From an uncultured Desulfatitalea sp. (lineage in GTDB: Bacteria; Desulfobacterota; Desulfobacteria; Desulfobacterales; Desulfosarcinaceae), in contig CALMNL010000003.1 of NCBI GenBank assembly GCA_937868765.1, positions 1 to 64,000 on the forward strand: a stretch of DNA of 64,000 nt, in the 5' to 3' direction. The number at the start of each line of letters is the position of its first letter. The first letter of the stretch is position 1. Position numbers and translations under genes: made by a program. Below are positions 1 through 8,289 of this stretch, one piece after another. The notes beneath the pieces were generated by a model. The model made no database searches. It saw nothing but the letters and a program-made list of their open reading frames with translations, and was not told the origin of the DNA.

Positions 1-41
1 AGGGCCATTAGGGTCAAAATAACGTGCAATCTTTTGAGCAT
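1..41 (-). CDS. Start of a gene leaving the window (partial)
   Basis: Only the first 13 codons lie inside the window (MLKRLHVILTLMA, then cut). A strong ribosome binding site (AGGAGGGG on the minus strand, about 47-54) stands six bases before the ATG. The two basic residues followed by a hydrophobic run look like the start of a signal peptide or membrane anchor. The product cannot be named from this fragment. Confidence 0.55.
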   Translation of the reverse strand, partial: MLKRLHVILTLMA

Positions 42-817
42 GTGCGTCCCCTCCTCTTAACGGTTGTGTTTAATAGAGCACCACATTGGGTTGCTCATCG
101 GGCCGGCGTATGCCAACCCATAAAAAAAGAGACAGATATTTTTGGTGACGATGCTGGGCCTGGCACTCCCGGCTGTTCCTTTTGAGTAAAATTCTGGATA
201 TGGGTTAATCATGCAGGCAGTGGGAATGACCTGGATGCCTGATGTTCGATCTCGGCTTGCGCTGCAGGAATTGGCGTATTGTCGGTCATCACAAGTGGCC
301 ATTTGGATCGAATCGGATATGCCGCGATCGGCAAACATCGCCATATTTGATAATGATACCGATTTATTATGAGGAAAATCCCGAAGCGATCCATTCCATT
401 CCGAAGATTCAAAAATGGAAGGGTTCAAATTCATTCTAAAAGCACCTTGGCGTCTTAATTTTTCGGGCCCCCTTTACATGGTTATGGCGAAGGAAGCCTT
501 GGGGATGAAAAGTACATCAAAAATAATTAAAAGCTGATTATGAATTGAACAATATTCTGTAGTATGCGGCCTTGTCAAGCTTAAATCAATCAGACATTAT
601 ATTGTAAAATATATAAAAAAATTAATGCATAATAGAATTTTCTGTGTTACATCCGCAATTGGAATATCTATTAGAATTCTATTCAATATATTGGCTATGT
701 TTGCATGATTCGTGTTTTGATCTGAGAGGGCCAACAGTCAAATTGTCTTGGACCAATTTACCGGCGGCTTTTCCGAAACAGATCGCATTGATTTTATCAA
801 CGGCAAGAAACTTAAAG
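42..817. other. Intergenic region, AT-rich in its second half
   Basis: I see no convincing gene in this stretch of almost 800 bases. Short open frames at 57-434 on both strands have no recognisable motif and no good ribosome binding site. From about 530 the DNA becomes very AT-rich and probably holds the promoter of the TetR-type gene at 818. A weak sigma-70-like pair is TTGTCA at 572-577 and ATTATA at 596-601, 18 bases apart. A perfect 10-base palindrome TAGAATTCTA at 672-681, inside a longer imperfect dyad, is a candidate autoregulatory operator. Both are low-confidence calls. Confidence 0.35.
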
Positions 818-1999
818 ATGAGTGACAAACGGCAGAATATTCTGGATGCGGCTGAGAGCATCATGTCCGCCAAAGGGCGCAGCGCGACCATCAGTGAAAT
901 AAGTGCTGCTGCGGGGGTAACGGACTCGGTGCTCTATCATTACTTCAAGAACAAAGAGGATTTGCTCTTCTCCGTCACCCAGGAACGCCTTCGGGACGCC
1001 TTTGAAAAATTGGGGGAGCAATTGCAGGGTATCGTAGATCCGGTCAGCCAACTCAGCAAGCTGATCTGGTTTCAACTCTATTACCATGATACCCATCCCG
1101 ACTATGCCAATCTCTTGTTATTCGAGTGCCGCTCCAGCAAGAGCTTCATGAAGCATCCGGCTTACGCTCTCATCAAGCGTTGGTCAGACATCGGGCGAAA
1201 AATTCTTACCAAAGGGATGGCGGATGGCGTCTTTCGCAATGACCTTACCCTCGTGATAGTCCGTGATGCAATTTTCGGTCTGGTGGATATGGAAAATATT
1301 CAGAGCATGGTAGCTCGAGAGACGCCTCAGGCGCATACGGATCTGGATGCCATTCTGGATCTCCTGTTGCCGATGATTCGGCCCGAGGCCGAGTCGAGCG
1401 CCCCGAAATACGAAAAGTCCAGCAGGATTCTGGCGTCGGCCTTAAACGTCTTTGCCACCAAGGGATATCAGAACGCCACGATACAGGAGATTTCAAAATC
1501 GGCGGAGGTCTCTGAAGGGACCATTTACGAATATTTCAAAAACAAGGAGGATCTGCTCTTCTCAATTCTGGAACGGCAATTCCGGAATGATCTGGAGTCG
1601 CTTGATGAGTTGTTCGAAGTGAGGACCCCGCTGCGTAAGCTGAAACGCTTCATCCGCTATCACTTCACAATCTACCTGATGCAACCTGTTTTTGTGAAGA
1701 TTTTCTTGTTTGATGCAATTTACAATGCTCATTTCTATTCCTCAAATGCCTATCCGCTTTTTAAACATTACATTGAAAGCCTCTACAAGATTTTGGACGA
1801 GGGGAAGAATGACGGCAGTATTCGTCCGGGAATCAATTACCGGGTTTTCCGCAATCTGTTTATGGGAATTTTCAGTCACATGGCGATCAGGTGGCTGTTT
1901 ACGGACAAGGGCGGCCAGGTCGATAAAATCGAAGAGATTAATACGGCTGTTTCCATGTTGAGCTGCGCGGTCGCCTCGAACTTGGCCCCACGTCCCTGA
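818..1999 (+). CDS. Tandem double-TetR transcriptional regulator
   Basis: This 393-residue protein carries two complete TetR-family DNA-binding regions in one chain. The first helix-turn-helix lies at about residues 5-50 and the second at about 201-248. Each ends in the same signature, YFKNKEDLLFS. Each is followed by its own helical ligand/dimer region, so one polypeptide may act as a pseudo-dimer. TetR proteins are normally about 200 residues and dimerise. The frame stays open upstream to 644, but residues from there lack TetR character, so the ATG at 818 (MSDKRQ) is preferred. The ligand and targets are unknown; the AT-rich region upstream with a palindrome at 672-681 suggests autoregulation. 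It is transcribed away from the neighbouring metal island. Confidence 0.85.
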   Translation: MSDKRQNILDAAESIMSAKGRSATISEISAAAGVTDSVLYHYFKNKEDLLFSVTQERLRDAFEKLGEQLQGIVDPVSQLSKLIWFQLYYHDTHPDYANLLLFECRSSKSFMKHPAYALIKRWSDIGRKILTKGMADGVFRNDLTLVIVRDAIFGLVDMENIQSMVARETPQAHTDLDAILDLLLPMIRPEAESSAPKYEKSSRILASALNVFATKGYQNATIQEISKSAEVSEGTIYEYFKNKEDLLFSILERQFRNDLESLDELFEVRTPLRKLKRFIRYHFTIYLMQPVFVKIFLFDAIYNAHFYSSNAYPLFKHYIESLYKILDEGKNDGSIRPGINYRVFRNLFMGIFSHMAIRWLFTDKGGQVDKIEEINTAVSMLSCAVASNLAPRP

Positions 2000-2146
2000 G
2001 CACTGTCAGTTTGAGAACTGATCGGCAAACCTGCCCTTGCGCCAAGCAGGATGGCAGGGTCAAGGCATAGCTCAAGCAGTCGCTGGAGCGCCGCACTGGG
2101 AGGGGGGCTCAATTGATCCAGGGGGCCGGCGCTCTTTTCCCCGCCG

Positions 2147-2488
2147 CTACGATTTGGCGCAAACCCGGAGGGTGCTGGCGCCGAACCCCGCCCACTCGTT
2201 CAGTGGCCGTTCCGATACGAGCACGAATCCTTCTCCGCCAGGAATATCGGCCGAGGATATTGAAACGTCCCCGACCATTTTGCGGGTTTGCGGATCTATG
2301 GCGATGGTCAAGCCATCTATTTCCGCGGTGAGGTCATATGCTTCGGGTGCTTCCGCCGCCAGGCCGAGGGACGCGTCGCAGCATCCCGTGGATCGAATCT
2401 CGATGCGCGCGCAAAGCGGCAGCCCCTTATCCAGCAACGTTTTTTTGATGGCCTCACAGGCAAGCGGATCGAGTTTGATCATCGCCAT
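2147..2488 (-). CDS. HesB/IscA-like small protein
   Basis: This 113-residue protein has a good ribosome binding site (GAGGAGGTGC) just before the ATG. It resembles the HesB-like (seleno)protein branch of the IscA/HesB superfamily. It opens IKLDPLACEAIKKTL and has the motif STGCCDASLGL near residue 35, followed by beta-strand-rich sequence. The usual C-terminal Cys-Gly-Cys of true A-type Fe-S carriers is missing; only a lone Cys sits near the end (RVCAKS). It may therefore bind a metal or cluster differently, or not act as a carrier at all. It lies just downstream of the hybrid kinase gene on the same strand (74-base gap), so the two may be co-transcribed. The function is inferred from family resemblance only. 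Confidence 0.6.
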   Translation of the reverse strand: MAMIKLDPLACEAIKKTLLDKGLPLCARIEIRSTGCCDASLGLAAEAPEAYDLTAEIDGLTIAIDPQTRKMVGDVSISSADIPGGEGFVLVSERPLNEWAGFGASTLRVCAKS

Positions 2489-2561
2489 TCTGCACCTCCT
2501 CTTTCATGACTTCGAAACGGAAGAAAATGGGGGGCACGGCAAGGCAAATGGCCGCATGGGC

Positions 2562-4628
2562 CTAATCGCCGGCCCGGGGCTCTTTGCCGCTATCGAAACC
2601 GGTGCTTGCCTCGTCCAGAATCCTGCGCACAATTTTGGACAGGTCGAACAGGTTGAAAGGTTTCTGGATGAATCCGTTGCACCCTTTTTTAAGGATCTTA
2701 TCGGCCTGGCCGTTGAGCGAGTAGCCGCTTGAAAGCAGGATCGGCAAAGAGGGGTTCATCTTCCGGATGCTTTCAAATACCTTTTCGCCGTTGAGGTCCG
2801 GCATGATCATGTCGAGGATGACCAGGGCGAATTCCTCCGCCCTTTTCGAGGCGATCTGGACCGCCTGTCGGCCACCGAGCGCGCTCACGACGCGATAGCC
2901 CAGCTTTTCCAGCATGGCCGTTCCCACATCGATGACCATCTGCTCGTCGTCCACCAGAAGAATTTCCTCGGTTCCACCGATCAGCTCGGGTAATGGTATC
3001 TCCGGGTTTTGGGCTTGCTCCCGGGTAACCGGCAGATAGATGTTGAAGGTCGAACCCTTGCCAATTTCGCTGTAGACGTTGATAAAGCCGCCATGGTTTT
3101 TGACGATGCCGTAGGCCGACGCCAGGCCCAGCCCCGTGCCGCGCGCCTTATCCTTGGTGGTGAAGAAGGGATCGAACACCTGCCGGCGCGTGGCTTCATC
3201 CATGCCGATGCCGGTGTCCGTCAGGGAAATCTTGGCAAACCGGCCGGGAGCGATTGCGAAAGTGCTGCTATAGGCCGCGTCCAAATCGACCACGGAGGTT
3301 TCCAGGTAAATCTCACCGCCCTTGGGCATGGCCTGCCACGCATTGATGTACATGTTCAACAGGACCTGTTCGATTTGCCTGCGATCCGCCACCACCACCG
3401 GCGCCGGGTGGCACAATTTTCGATGGATGCGGATTTCCTTTTTGGTGCGGCCGAACATGGTCGCACTGGTGTGGACCACCTCGTTGATATCGGTAGGGGC
3501 GGTCTCGTATTTGCCGCCCCGGGCAACCCCCAGCAGTTGTCTGGTCAGGTCCGCGGCGCTCTTGGTATATTCCAGGATGGCCTGGACATGTTCCATGCAG
3601 GGGTGTGTGGGCGCCAGGTCGATGGACATGATGGAGGCGCGCCCCTGGATGCCCATCAGAAGGTTGTTGAAATCGTGGGCGATGCCGCCGGCCAGCGTCC
3701 CGATGGCCTCCAGTTTCTGGGATTGAATGATCTGGTTCCGGTATTTCTCTTTTTCCGCCTCCGCCTGCTTGAGTTCCGTGATGTCCCTGGTGATGGAAAG
3801 CATGACATCTTCGTCCTTGATGCGCAGGAGGCGGGCGGACAATAGGCCTGTGACGATTTCTCCATTTTTTTTGATAAACCTGGCCTCGAGGCTTTTTACG
3901 AACCCGTGTTTGGACAAACCTTGGATCAACCGCTTGCGGTCCGCGCGATTTTCCCAGATATCCTTGATGATGGCGGCGTTGCCGATGGATTCTTCACGGG
4001 TATAGCCTGTCAGGGCGGTGAACCCCTCGTTGATGTCGATATACAGCCCATCGCGCGCCCGATTGATATTGATGGCGTCCGGACTGGTCCTAAAGGCCAG
4101 GCGAAACAGCTCCTCGCTGTCCCGCAACTGCTGCTCCATGCGGGCGCGATCGGTGATGTCGGTGGACATTCCGCCGATGGCGATGACCGCTCCGGAACCG
4201 TCCAGGATTGGAAATTTCACCGAGATGTATTCATGGCGGCCGTCGGCCAGCGCCGCCTGTTCATTGAAGGTGAGGGGGCTTTTGGATTCCGTGACGCGTC
4301 TGTCATTCTCTACGTGCTGGGCGGCGATCTCCTGGGGGAACAATTCAAAGGGCGTCTTGCCGATGACCTGACCAGCCTCTAACCCGATGATCTCACAAAA
4401 GGTCTTATTGACCATGATGAAGCGCCCATCGGTTTTTTTGGCATAGATCACATTCTGGGTGTTGTTGACCAGGGCGGATAAGAAGAAGGGGGTGAGTTCC
4501 GCCGGCATTTGCCCGTCATCGCTGCCGGCCCTGTGGCGCTCCCCACGGATTCGATCCAGATCCGTCTGCAGACGGGCGATACGCCGTTCCAGTTCTTCAT
4601 AGCTCGGCTTGCTCACACTTGCCCCCAT
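2562..4628 (-). CDS. Hybrid PAS sensor histidine kinase with C-terminal receiver
   Basis: The 688-residue protein has an N-terminal coiled coil (about 8-35), PAS/PAC domain 1 (about 48-165) and PAS/PAC domain 2 (about 175-290). Then come a HisKA dimerisation domain with the phosphoacceptor H318 (AGGIAHDFNN), an ATPase domain and a receiver domain (about 553-675). The ATPase domain has an N-box near 425, DTGIGMDE at 471 and a GTGLGLA lid at 497. The receiver has DD at 560-561, phosphoacceptor D606 and K near 658. No transmembrane segment is seen, so it is probably cytosolic and senses an internal signal through PAS. No separate output regulator adjoins it, so phosphate is probably passed to a partner elsewhere. 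Its ribosome binding site is weak. Confidence 0.9.
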   Translation of the reverse strand: MGASVSKPSYEELERRIARLQTDLDRIRGERHRAGSDDGQMPAELTPFFLSALVNNTQNVIYAKKTDGRFIMVNKTFCEIIGLEAGQVIGKTPFELFPQEIAAQHVENDRRVTESKSPLTFNEQAALADGRHEYISVKFPILDGSGAVIAIGGMSTDITDRARMEQQLRDSEELFRLAFRTSPDAININRARDGLYIDINEGFTALTGYTREESIGNAAIIKDIWENRADRKRLIQGLSKHGFVKSLEARFIKKNGEIVTGLLSARLLRIKDEDVMLSITRDITELKQAEAEKEKYRNQIIQSQKLEAIGTLAGGIAHDFNNLLMGIQGRASIMSIDLAPTHPCMEHVQAILEYTKSAADLTRQLLGVARGGKYETAPTDINEVVHTSATMFGRTKKEIRIHRKLCHPAPVVVADRRQIEQVLLNMYINAWQAMPKGGEIYLETSVVDLDAAYSSTFAIAPGRFAKISLTDTGIGMDEATRRQVFDPFFTTKDKARGTGLGLASAYGIVKNHGGFINVYSEIGKGSTFNIYLPVTREQAQNPEIPLPELIGGTEEILLVDDEQMVIDVGTAMLEKLGYRVVSALGGRQAVQIASKRAEEFALVILDMIMPDLNGEKVFESIRKMNPSLPILLSSGYSLNGQADKILKKGCNGFIQKPFNLFDLSKIVRRILDEASTGFDSGKEPRAGD

Positions 4629-4773
4629 AATTCAGGGAAAATACGTTTCACTGGCTTTCCATGCAAATGGAATCAGAATATTAGATTCTGTTTCGGTATT
4701 GCAAGGAACTTGTTTTGACCCGACGGATCCAGAATCTATATGATCATGGTGGCCTAACGACAGGAAACAAGAG

Positions 4774-4796
4774 CGAGGCGCCCGACCGGCGCCTCG
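4774..4796 (-). terminator. Hairpin downstream of the multicopper oxidase gene
   Basis: A perfect 9-base stem (CGAGGCGCC / GGCGCCTCG) with a 5-base loop lies 46 bases past the stop codon of the multicopper oxidase. On the minus strand it is followed by GCTCTTGTTTCC, which is only moderately U-rich. It probably ends the metal-island transcript. Confidence 0.55.
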
Positions 4797-4841
4797 TTCG
4801 GCATATGTACCGAGTTCGGGAATGGGAAAGAGGAACTTGAG

Positions 4842-6398
4842 TTACGCCCTGATTGAATAGTTGCGCATCATCCCCATGTCTTCATGCTCCAGATTGTGGC
4901 AATGATAGAGATACAGCCCGGGGTAATCTTCGAACGGAACCAGAATTCGTATGCGCTCACCCGGCATCAGCAGCACCGTATCCTTCCAACCTTCGTCCAC
5001 ATATCCGCTGTGAGCGACACCCCTGCGTTCGAGCACCTGAAATTGTTTCCCGTGCAGATGAATGGGGTGGGGCTGTTGCATCATGCCCATCATGCCCATG
5101 CCGCCGCCCCTGTTGTTGAACTCCCACACTTCGAGCGATCCCAGCCTGACGGTCTCATCCTCGGCGACTGCATGCATTTGAAAGGTGCGTCCGTTGATCG
5201 TCCAGCGCATGTGTCCCATCACCAGATCGAACCGGCGGGGATAAGAAAAGTTTTTTGCATCGATGGGGTCGAGGCGATCGATTCGGGAAAGCCTTGCCGG
5301 CAGCGGGCGGTTTTTGCGCGCTTGACGGATCGCCTTGATTTTAAGAACCGTAAAGCCGGCGCCGTTGGGCAGATTGCCTCCATAGGTGCCACCGCCCATC
5401 ATGCCGCGCCCCGTAGGCCCGTTGCCCATGCCGCCGAAGTCGAACGGCAGGCTCACCAGCGACGACTCCCGGCCCACCTGGTAATCGCTGAAGTCGGCAT
5501 AGAGCTCGATTCGCTCCCCAGGGCTCAGGAAAACATAGCGCCGCTGAATCGCCTGCGGCAGAAGCCCCCCATCGGTGCCGATGACCACCAATGGCCGGTT
5601 GTCATCCCACGCAAGCCGGTATATTCTTGAATTTGAACCGTTCAATAGCCTGAGGCGGTAGGCACAAGTGGATACCGGCAAGGTGAAATCCGGAATGCCG
5701 TTGACGAGAATGCGGTCTCCGAGCATGCCATTCATCGATGCCATGGGGTTGCCGGCACTGTATATCAATTGATTCTCCCCATCAAAAAGGCGATCCTGGA
5801 GAACCACCGGGACGTCAAATTCACCCGCAGGGAGGCCGGCAGCCTTTTCTTCTTCATCGGAAACCAGGAAAAGGCCGGCCAGACCGCCATAGACCTGGTA
5901 GCCGGTCCGGCCATGGGGATGGGGGTGATACCAATAGCTGCCCGCTCGGTTCTTCACCAAGAACTCATAGAGATAACTCCCGCCACCGGGGATAACATGG
6001 CGCGGATGGCCATCCATGTCCGCCGGGACATGAAGTCCGTGCCAATGGACAATCGTCTCGTCGGGAAGATGGTTGCTCAAGCGGATGCGGACCTTGTCGC
6101 CAGTATCGGCTTTGATAATCGGACCCAGATAGCTGCCCGGGATTTCGACCAGTCGGTTCGGGTCCCCTTTGAGGACCTTGCCCTTGAAGCGCCACACCTG
6201 GGTAGGGCGCCCCCTGAACAGGGGTATCTCCCCTGGCATGGCGGCAAGGGCGATATCCAGGTCGGGCACAAATCCGGAATCGGTGACAGAGGTCCGATGG
6301 TTGCTGGCGAACGTACTGTTTTGAAGCAGAACTGTGCTGGCCATGATACCCAATGTCCCGATGCCCGCGGTTTTAAAAAACTGCCTGCGGTCGATCAT
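4842..6398 (-). CDS. Tat-exported multicopper oxidase (CueO/CotA-like)
   Basis: This 518-residue protein starts with a twin-arginine signal (DRRQFFKTAGIGTLG), so it should be exported folded to the periplasm. All four copper-binding motifs of three-domain multicopper oxidases are present: HWHGLH at 118-123, WYHPHPHG at 156-163, HPIHLHG near 446-452 and HCHNLEHEDMGMM at 499-511. The last includes the type-1 copper Cys500 and a candidate axial Met510. Two Met/Gly-rich loops, one just before the HPIHLHG motif, recall the Met-rich region of CueO that binds Cu(I). The likely role is oxidation of Cu(I) (or Fe/Mn) in copper tolerance. It follows the SHOCT gene by 38 bases, has an AAGGAGG ribosome binding site and probably belongs to the ZraP-SHOCT-oxidase operon. 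Substrate is inferred. Confidence 0.9.
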   Translation of the reverse strand: MIDRRQFFKTAGIGTLGIMASTVLLQNSTFASNHRTSVTDSGFVPDLDIALAAMPGEIPLFRGRPTQVWRFKGKVLKGDPNRLVEIPGSYLGPIIKADTGDKVRIRLSNHLPDETIVHWHGLHVPADMDGHPRHVIPGGGSYLYEFLVKNRAGSYWYHPHPHGRTGYQVYGGLAGLFLVSDEEEKAAGLPAGEFDVPVVLQDRLFDGENQLIYSAGNPMASMNGMLGDRILVNGIPDFTLPVSTCAYRLRLLNGSNSRIYRLAWDDNRPLVVIGTDGGLLPQAIQRRYVFLSPGERIELYADFSDYQVGRESSLVSLPFDFGGMGNGPTGRGMMGGGTYGGNLPNGAGFTVLKIKAIRQARKNRPLPARLSRIDRLDPIDAKNFSYPRRFDLVMGHMRWTINGRTFQMHAVAEDETVRLGSLEVWEFNNRGGGMGMMGMMQQPHPIHLHGKQFQVLERRGVAHSGYVDEGWKDTVLLMPGERIRILVPFEDYPGLYLYHCHNLEHEDMGMMRNYSIRA

Positions 6399-6436
6399 TT
6401 TCGTGCCTCCTTACGCGTTGAGGCCCTTGGGATGAA

Positions 6437-6799
6437 TCAGATGTTCAGGTCCTTGCGCATGGCCTCGAATTGCGTCTTGTCGATTTCACCACTCGCATAG
6501 CGTCGTTTCAAAATCTGCAGCGCATCCGGTTCCTGTCTGGTATCGCCGCGGGTGCCGCTGCGGCCAGTGAAGATGCCGGAAAACAATAAAACCAATGCTA
6601 CGATAACGATAATCCAGAAAAGAATCATGACGCCCCCCATGCCTCCGCCGGCCCCCATCATGCCGTAGGGCGTGAACCAATGGCCTCTGCCGATATAATA
6701 ATCGCCATACCGGCCGCACAGAAACCATATGCCGGCGGCTATAAGCGCAGCCGAAATGCCGATGCTGAGTAGAATGGAAGAAGTTCGCTTGCTATCCAT
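6437..6799 (-). CDS. SHOCT-domain membrane protein
   Basis: This is a 120-residue protein with two hydrophobic segments, at about residues 9-27 and 56-77. They are separated by a short Gly/Met-rich loop (MMGAGGGMGG). A C-terminal SHOCT motif follows (about 92-119, ILKRRYASGEIDKTQFEAM). SHOCT tails are common on small bacterial membrane proteins and are thought to mediate oligomerisation or partner binding; their exact role is unknown. The gene sits between a ZraP-like gene and the multicopper oxidase gene on the same strand. That makes a part in metal or envelope stress likely, but this is inferred from context. Confidence 0.75.
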   Translation of the reverse strand: MDSKRTSSILLSIGISAALIAAGIWFLCGRYGDYYIGRGHWFTPYGMMGAGGGMGGVMILFWIIVIVALVLLFSGIFTGRSGTRGDTRQEPDALQILKRRYASGEIDKTQFEAMRKDLNI

Positions 6800-6865
6800 T
6801 GCAGCGCCCCCGTCTCAGCCTTGTATGACAGGCTGGTCCAAAAAGGTTGAATGCAGCAGATAAAA

Positions 6866-7441
6866 TTACTGCTGCCTATTGTAACCGCTGTATCCGCGAC
6901 CGCTGAAGGCTTCGGGCGCGATCTTGCGCAAATCCAACTGATGCTGAACGGCTTTCTCGTTGAATTCAGCTTCCAGGGCCGATAGGCTTTTTTGCAGTTC
7001 GCCGACTTTGGCCGGATCGGGATTCTCCTTGGCCAGTTCTTCCCGCAAGGTATTGCGCCGGTCCTGAATTTTATCGCGCAGTTCCCGGGTGTCATTGTAG
7101 AATTTTTCCTGGGAGGCCTCGAGCTTGGCCCGCTGCTCACTGCTCAGATGGGTGCCGAATTCTGAACTATTGTTTGAGTATGCCGGTCCATTGCCCATCG
7201 CGCCAGGGCCCATGCCATAGCCGCCGTTGTTGTAGCCGTTGCCCATCATGCCGGGGCCCATGCCATAGCCGCTGTTCGCGTAGCCATTGCCCATCATGCC
7301 GCGCCCGGAGCCACTTCCCATCATGCCCCCACCGTACATGCCGCCTCCCCCAAAACCGTCGTTGGCAAAAAAGAAGAGGGCACTTGTTACCAGCAGCGCC
7401 ACCCCGACAATCAATGATTTCGTTGAAAAATTGGATTTCAT
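6866..7441 (-). CDS. ZraP-like Met/Gly-rich periplasmic protein (copy 1)
   Basis: This 191-residue protein has an N-terminal signal peptide or anchor (about 1-27). A low-complexity segment (about 32-85) follows, built of repeats such as GYGMGPGMMGNGY that are rich in Met and Gly. A helical C-terminal region (about 95-175) starts LSSEQRAKLEASQEKFYND, typical of the ZraP/Spy/CpxP group of periplasmic metal-binding chaperones. Met-rich repeats are a plausible Cu(I)/Ag(I) site. It is first in a run with the SHOCT protein and the multicopper oxidase. A perfect sigma-54 promoter lies 61 bases upstream (7502-7517) with candidate enhancer sites at 7636-7693. It is closely related to the protein at 14218-14745, and more distantly to the one at 9080-9568. 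Confidence 0.8.
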   Translation of the reverse strand: MKSNFSTKSLIVGVALLVTSALFFFANDGFGGGGMYGGGMMGSGSGRGMMGNGYANSGYGMGPGMMGNGYNNGGYGMGPGAMGNGPAYSNNSSEFGTHLSSEQRAKLEASQEKFYNDTRELRDKIQDRRNTLREELAKENPDPAKVGELQKSLSALEAEFNEKAVQHQLDLRKIAPEAFSGRGYSGYNRQQ

Positions 7442-7501
7442 GTTTCTTTCCTTTCATAATGCGCATAAGTCGAATCCGGTTTCCATCTGATGAGCAGTAA
7501 A

Positions 7502-7517
7502 AGCAAGCGGTGTGCCA
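7502..7517 (-). promoter_or_regulatory. Sigma-54 promoter of ZraP-like copy 1
   Basis: On the minus strand the bases read TGGCACACCGCTTGCT, a perfect match to the -24/-12 consensus TGGCAC-N5-TTGCW. It lies 61 bases before the ATG at 7441. The identical 16 bases occur before the ZraP-like gene at 14745. Confidence 0.88.
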
Positions 7518-7635
7518 AGCTTTTGATCTGAACCTCGCCATGCCTTGAAAAGTATTTAATGCCCGGTAGATATATGTGGGCTGAATCTGCTCTCGGCAAG
7601 CCGCCCGACAGGCAGATTCGATCAGGAAGGCATGA

Positions 7636-7693
7636 TGGGTAAAATTTCTCCACCCTGGCGATCATGCAGGGGTTGTTCAGGTAAACATGGTTG
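7636..7693 (-). promoter_or_regulatory. Candidate paired enhancer (activator) sites upstream of the sigma-54 promoter
   Basis: A motif TGGGTA-N4-TTCTCCACC (7636-7654, plus-strand reading) starts 119 bases from the edge of the sigma-54 core. A weaker, partly matching copy (CAGGTAAACATGG) starts exactly 42 bases further out, at 7678. The promoter at 14808 has the same layout (119 and 42 bases). Distant paired sites about four helical turns apart suit a sigma-54 activator such as the response regulator at 15118-16497. This is inference from spacing and partial sequence match. An 8-base inverted repeat (GAATCTGC / GCAGATTC, 7583-7619) also lies between these sites and the core. Confidence 0.5.
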
Positions 7694-7701
7694 ACGCCTT
7701 C

Positions 7702-7950
7702 TTACAGGTTTTCATGCTGCGCCTGATGGCCATCATGTGAAATAACCTTGTAGTCCTCTTTCTTCAGGTCAATGATGTTGTCCTCCAGCTCGGAGGATTG
7801 GCGTTTATGTGAGGAGGTATCGGCATCCGGCGGACCAGTTGACTCGTGATCGTGATGGCCGCCGCAGCATCCCATGCCCATGCCTCCTTTCCTCGAAAAA
7901 AGCATGTAAACTACTACGCCGAGAAGTATCCAGATAAGTAGGCCGCTCAT
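7702..7950 (-). CDS. Small membrane-anchored Cys/His-rich protein
   Basis: This 82-residue protein starts at the ATG at 7950, chosen for its AGGGAG ribosome binding site. It has one N-terminal transmembrane segment (about 3-17). The cluster GMGMGCCGGHHDHE (about 23-36) follows, then a hydrophilic tail ending in several His (SHDGHQAQHEN). The paired Cys and dense His suggest metal binding, which fits its place between ZraP-like genes. Similar short CCGG-HHDH membrane proteins turn up beside metal-resistance genes, but I cannot assign a named family. It reads toward the ZraP-like gene at 7441 but probably has its own transcript, because the sigma-54 promoter lies between them. Confidence 0.6.
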   Translation of the reverse strand: MSGLLIWILLGVVVYMLFSRKGGMGMGCCGGHHDHESTGPPDADTSSHKRQSSELEDNIIDLKKEDYKVISHDGHQAQHENL

Positions 7951-8289
7951 GGTTTTCTCCCTTTTGTGGTAACCTGAATGAATCCGTTTCGATTGAAGCA
8001 AAGGCATAAAACATGCCATCCGCTCTGAAAGCCGGATATGCACTGATGCTATCCGACCCGAGGGGCGATCGGCCTTGTCCGGACAGCTCTGGTCCGAGTT
8101 CTCGGATCGGTAGGAGTGGGAAAAAATGACACGGATGAGCTAAGATCGTATAGAAAAGACACAGGGCAGGGCAAAGGAACCATCGCTATTGAAATGCTTC
8201 CCAAGACCCCCCCAAATCGGAGTTCCATGGTTTCAGGGACTCAATGAACGACGGGGCGCCACGATTGAAGTCCTGGCGCGCTGCGGTCG
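7951..8289. other. Intergenic stretch without a recognised gene
   Basis: About 340 bases lie between the methyltransferase stop and the start of the small Cys/His-rich protein. Open frames here on both strands overlap the methyltransferase gene in other frames and show no motif. I see no clear promoter or terminator. Confidence 0.4.

Noticed and set aside
421-450. GGTTCAAATTC, resembling a tRNA T-loop
   Set aside because: No acceptor stem, anticodon arm or D arm can be placed around it.
7180-7330. Short tandem DNA repeats that might be a CRISPR or satellite
   Set aside because: They lie within a coding frame and encode the Gly/Met repeats of the ZraP-like protein. Units vary and there are no spacers.
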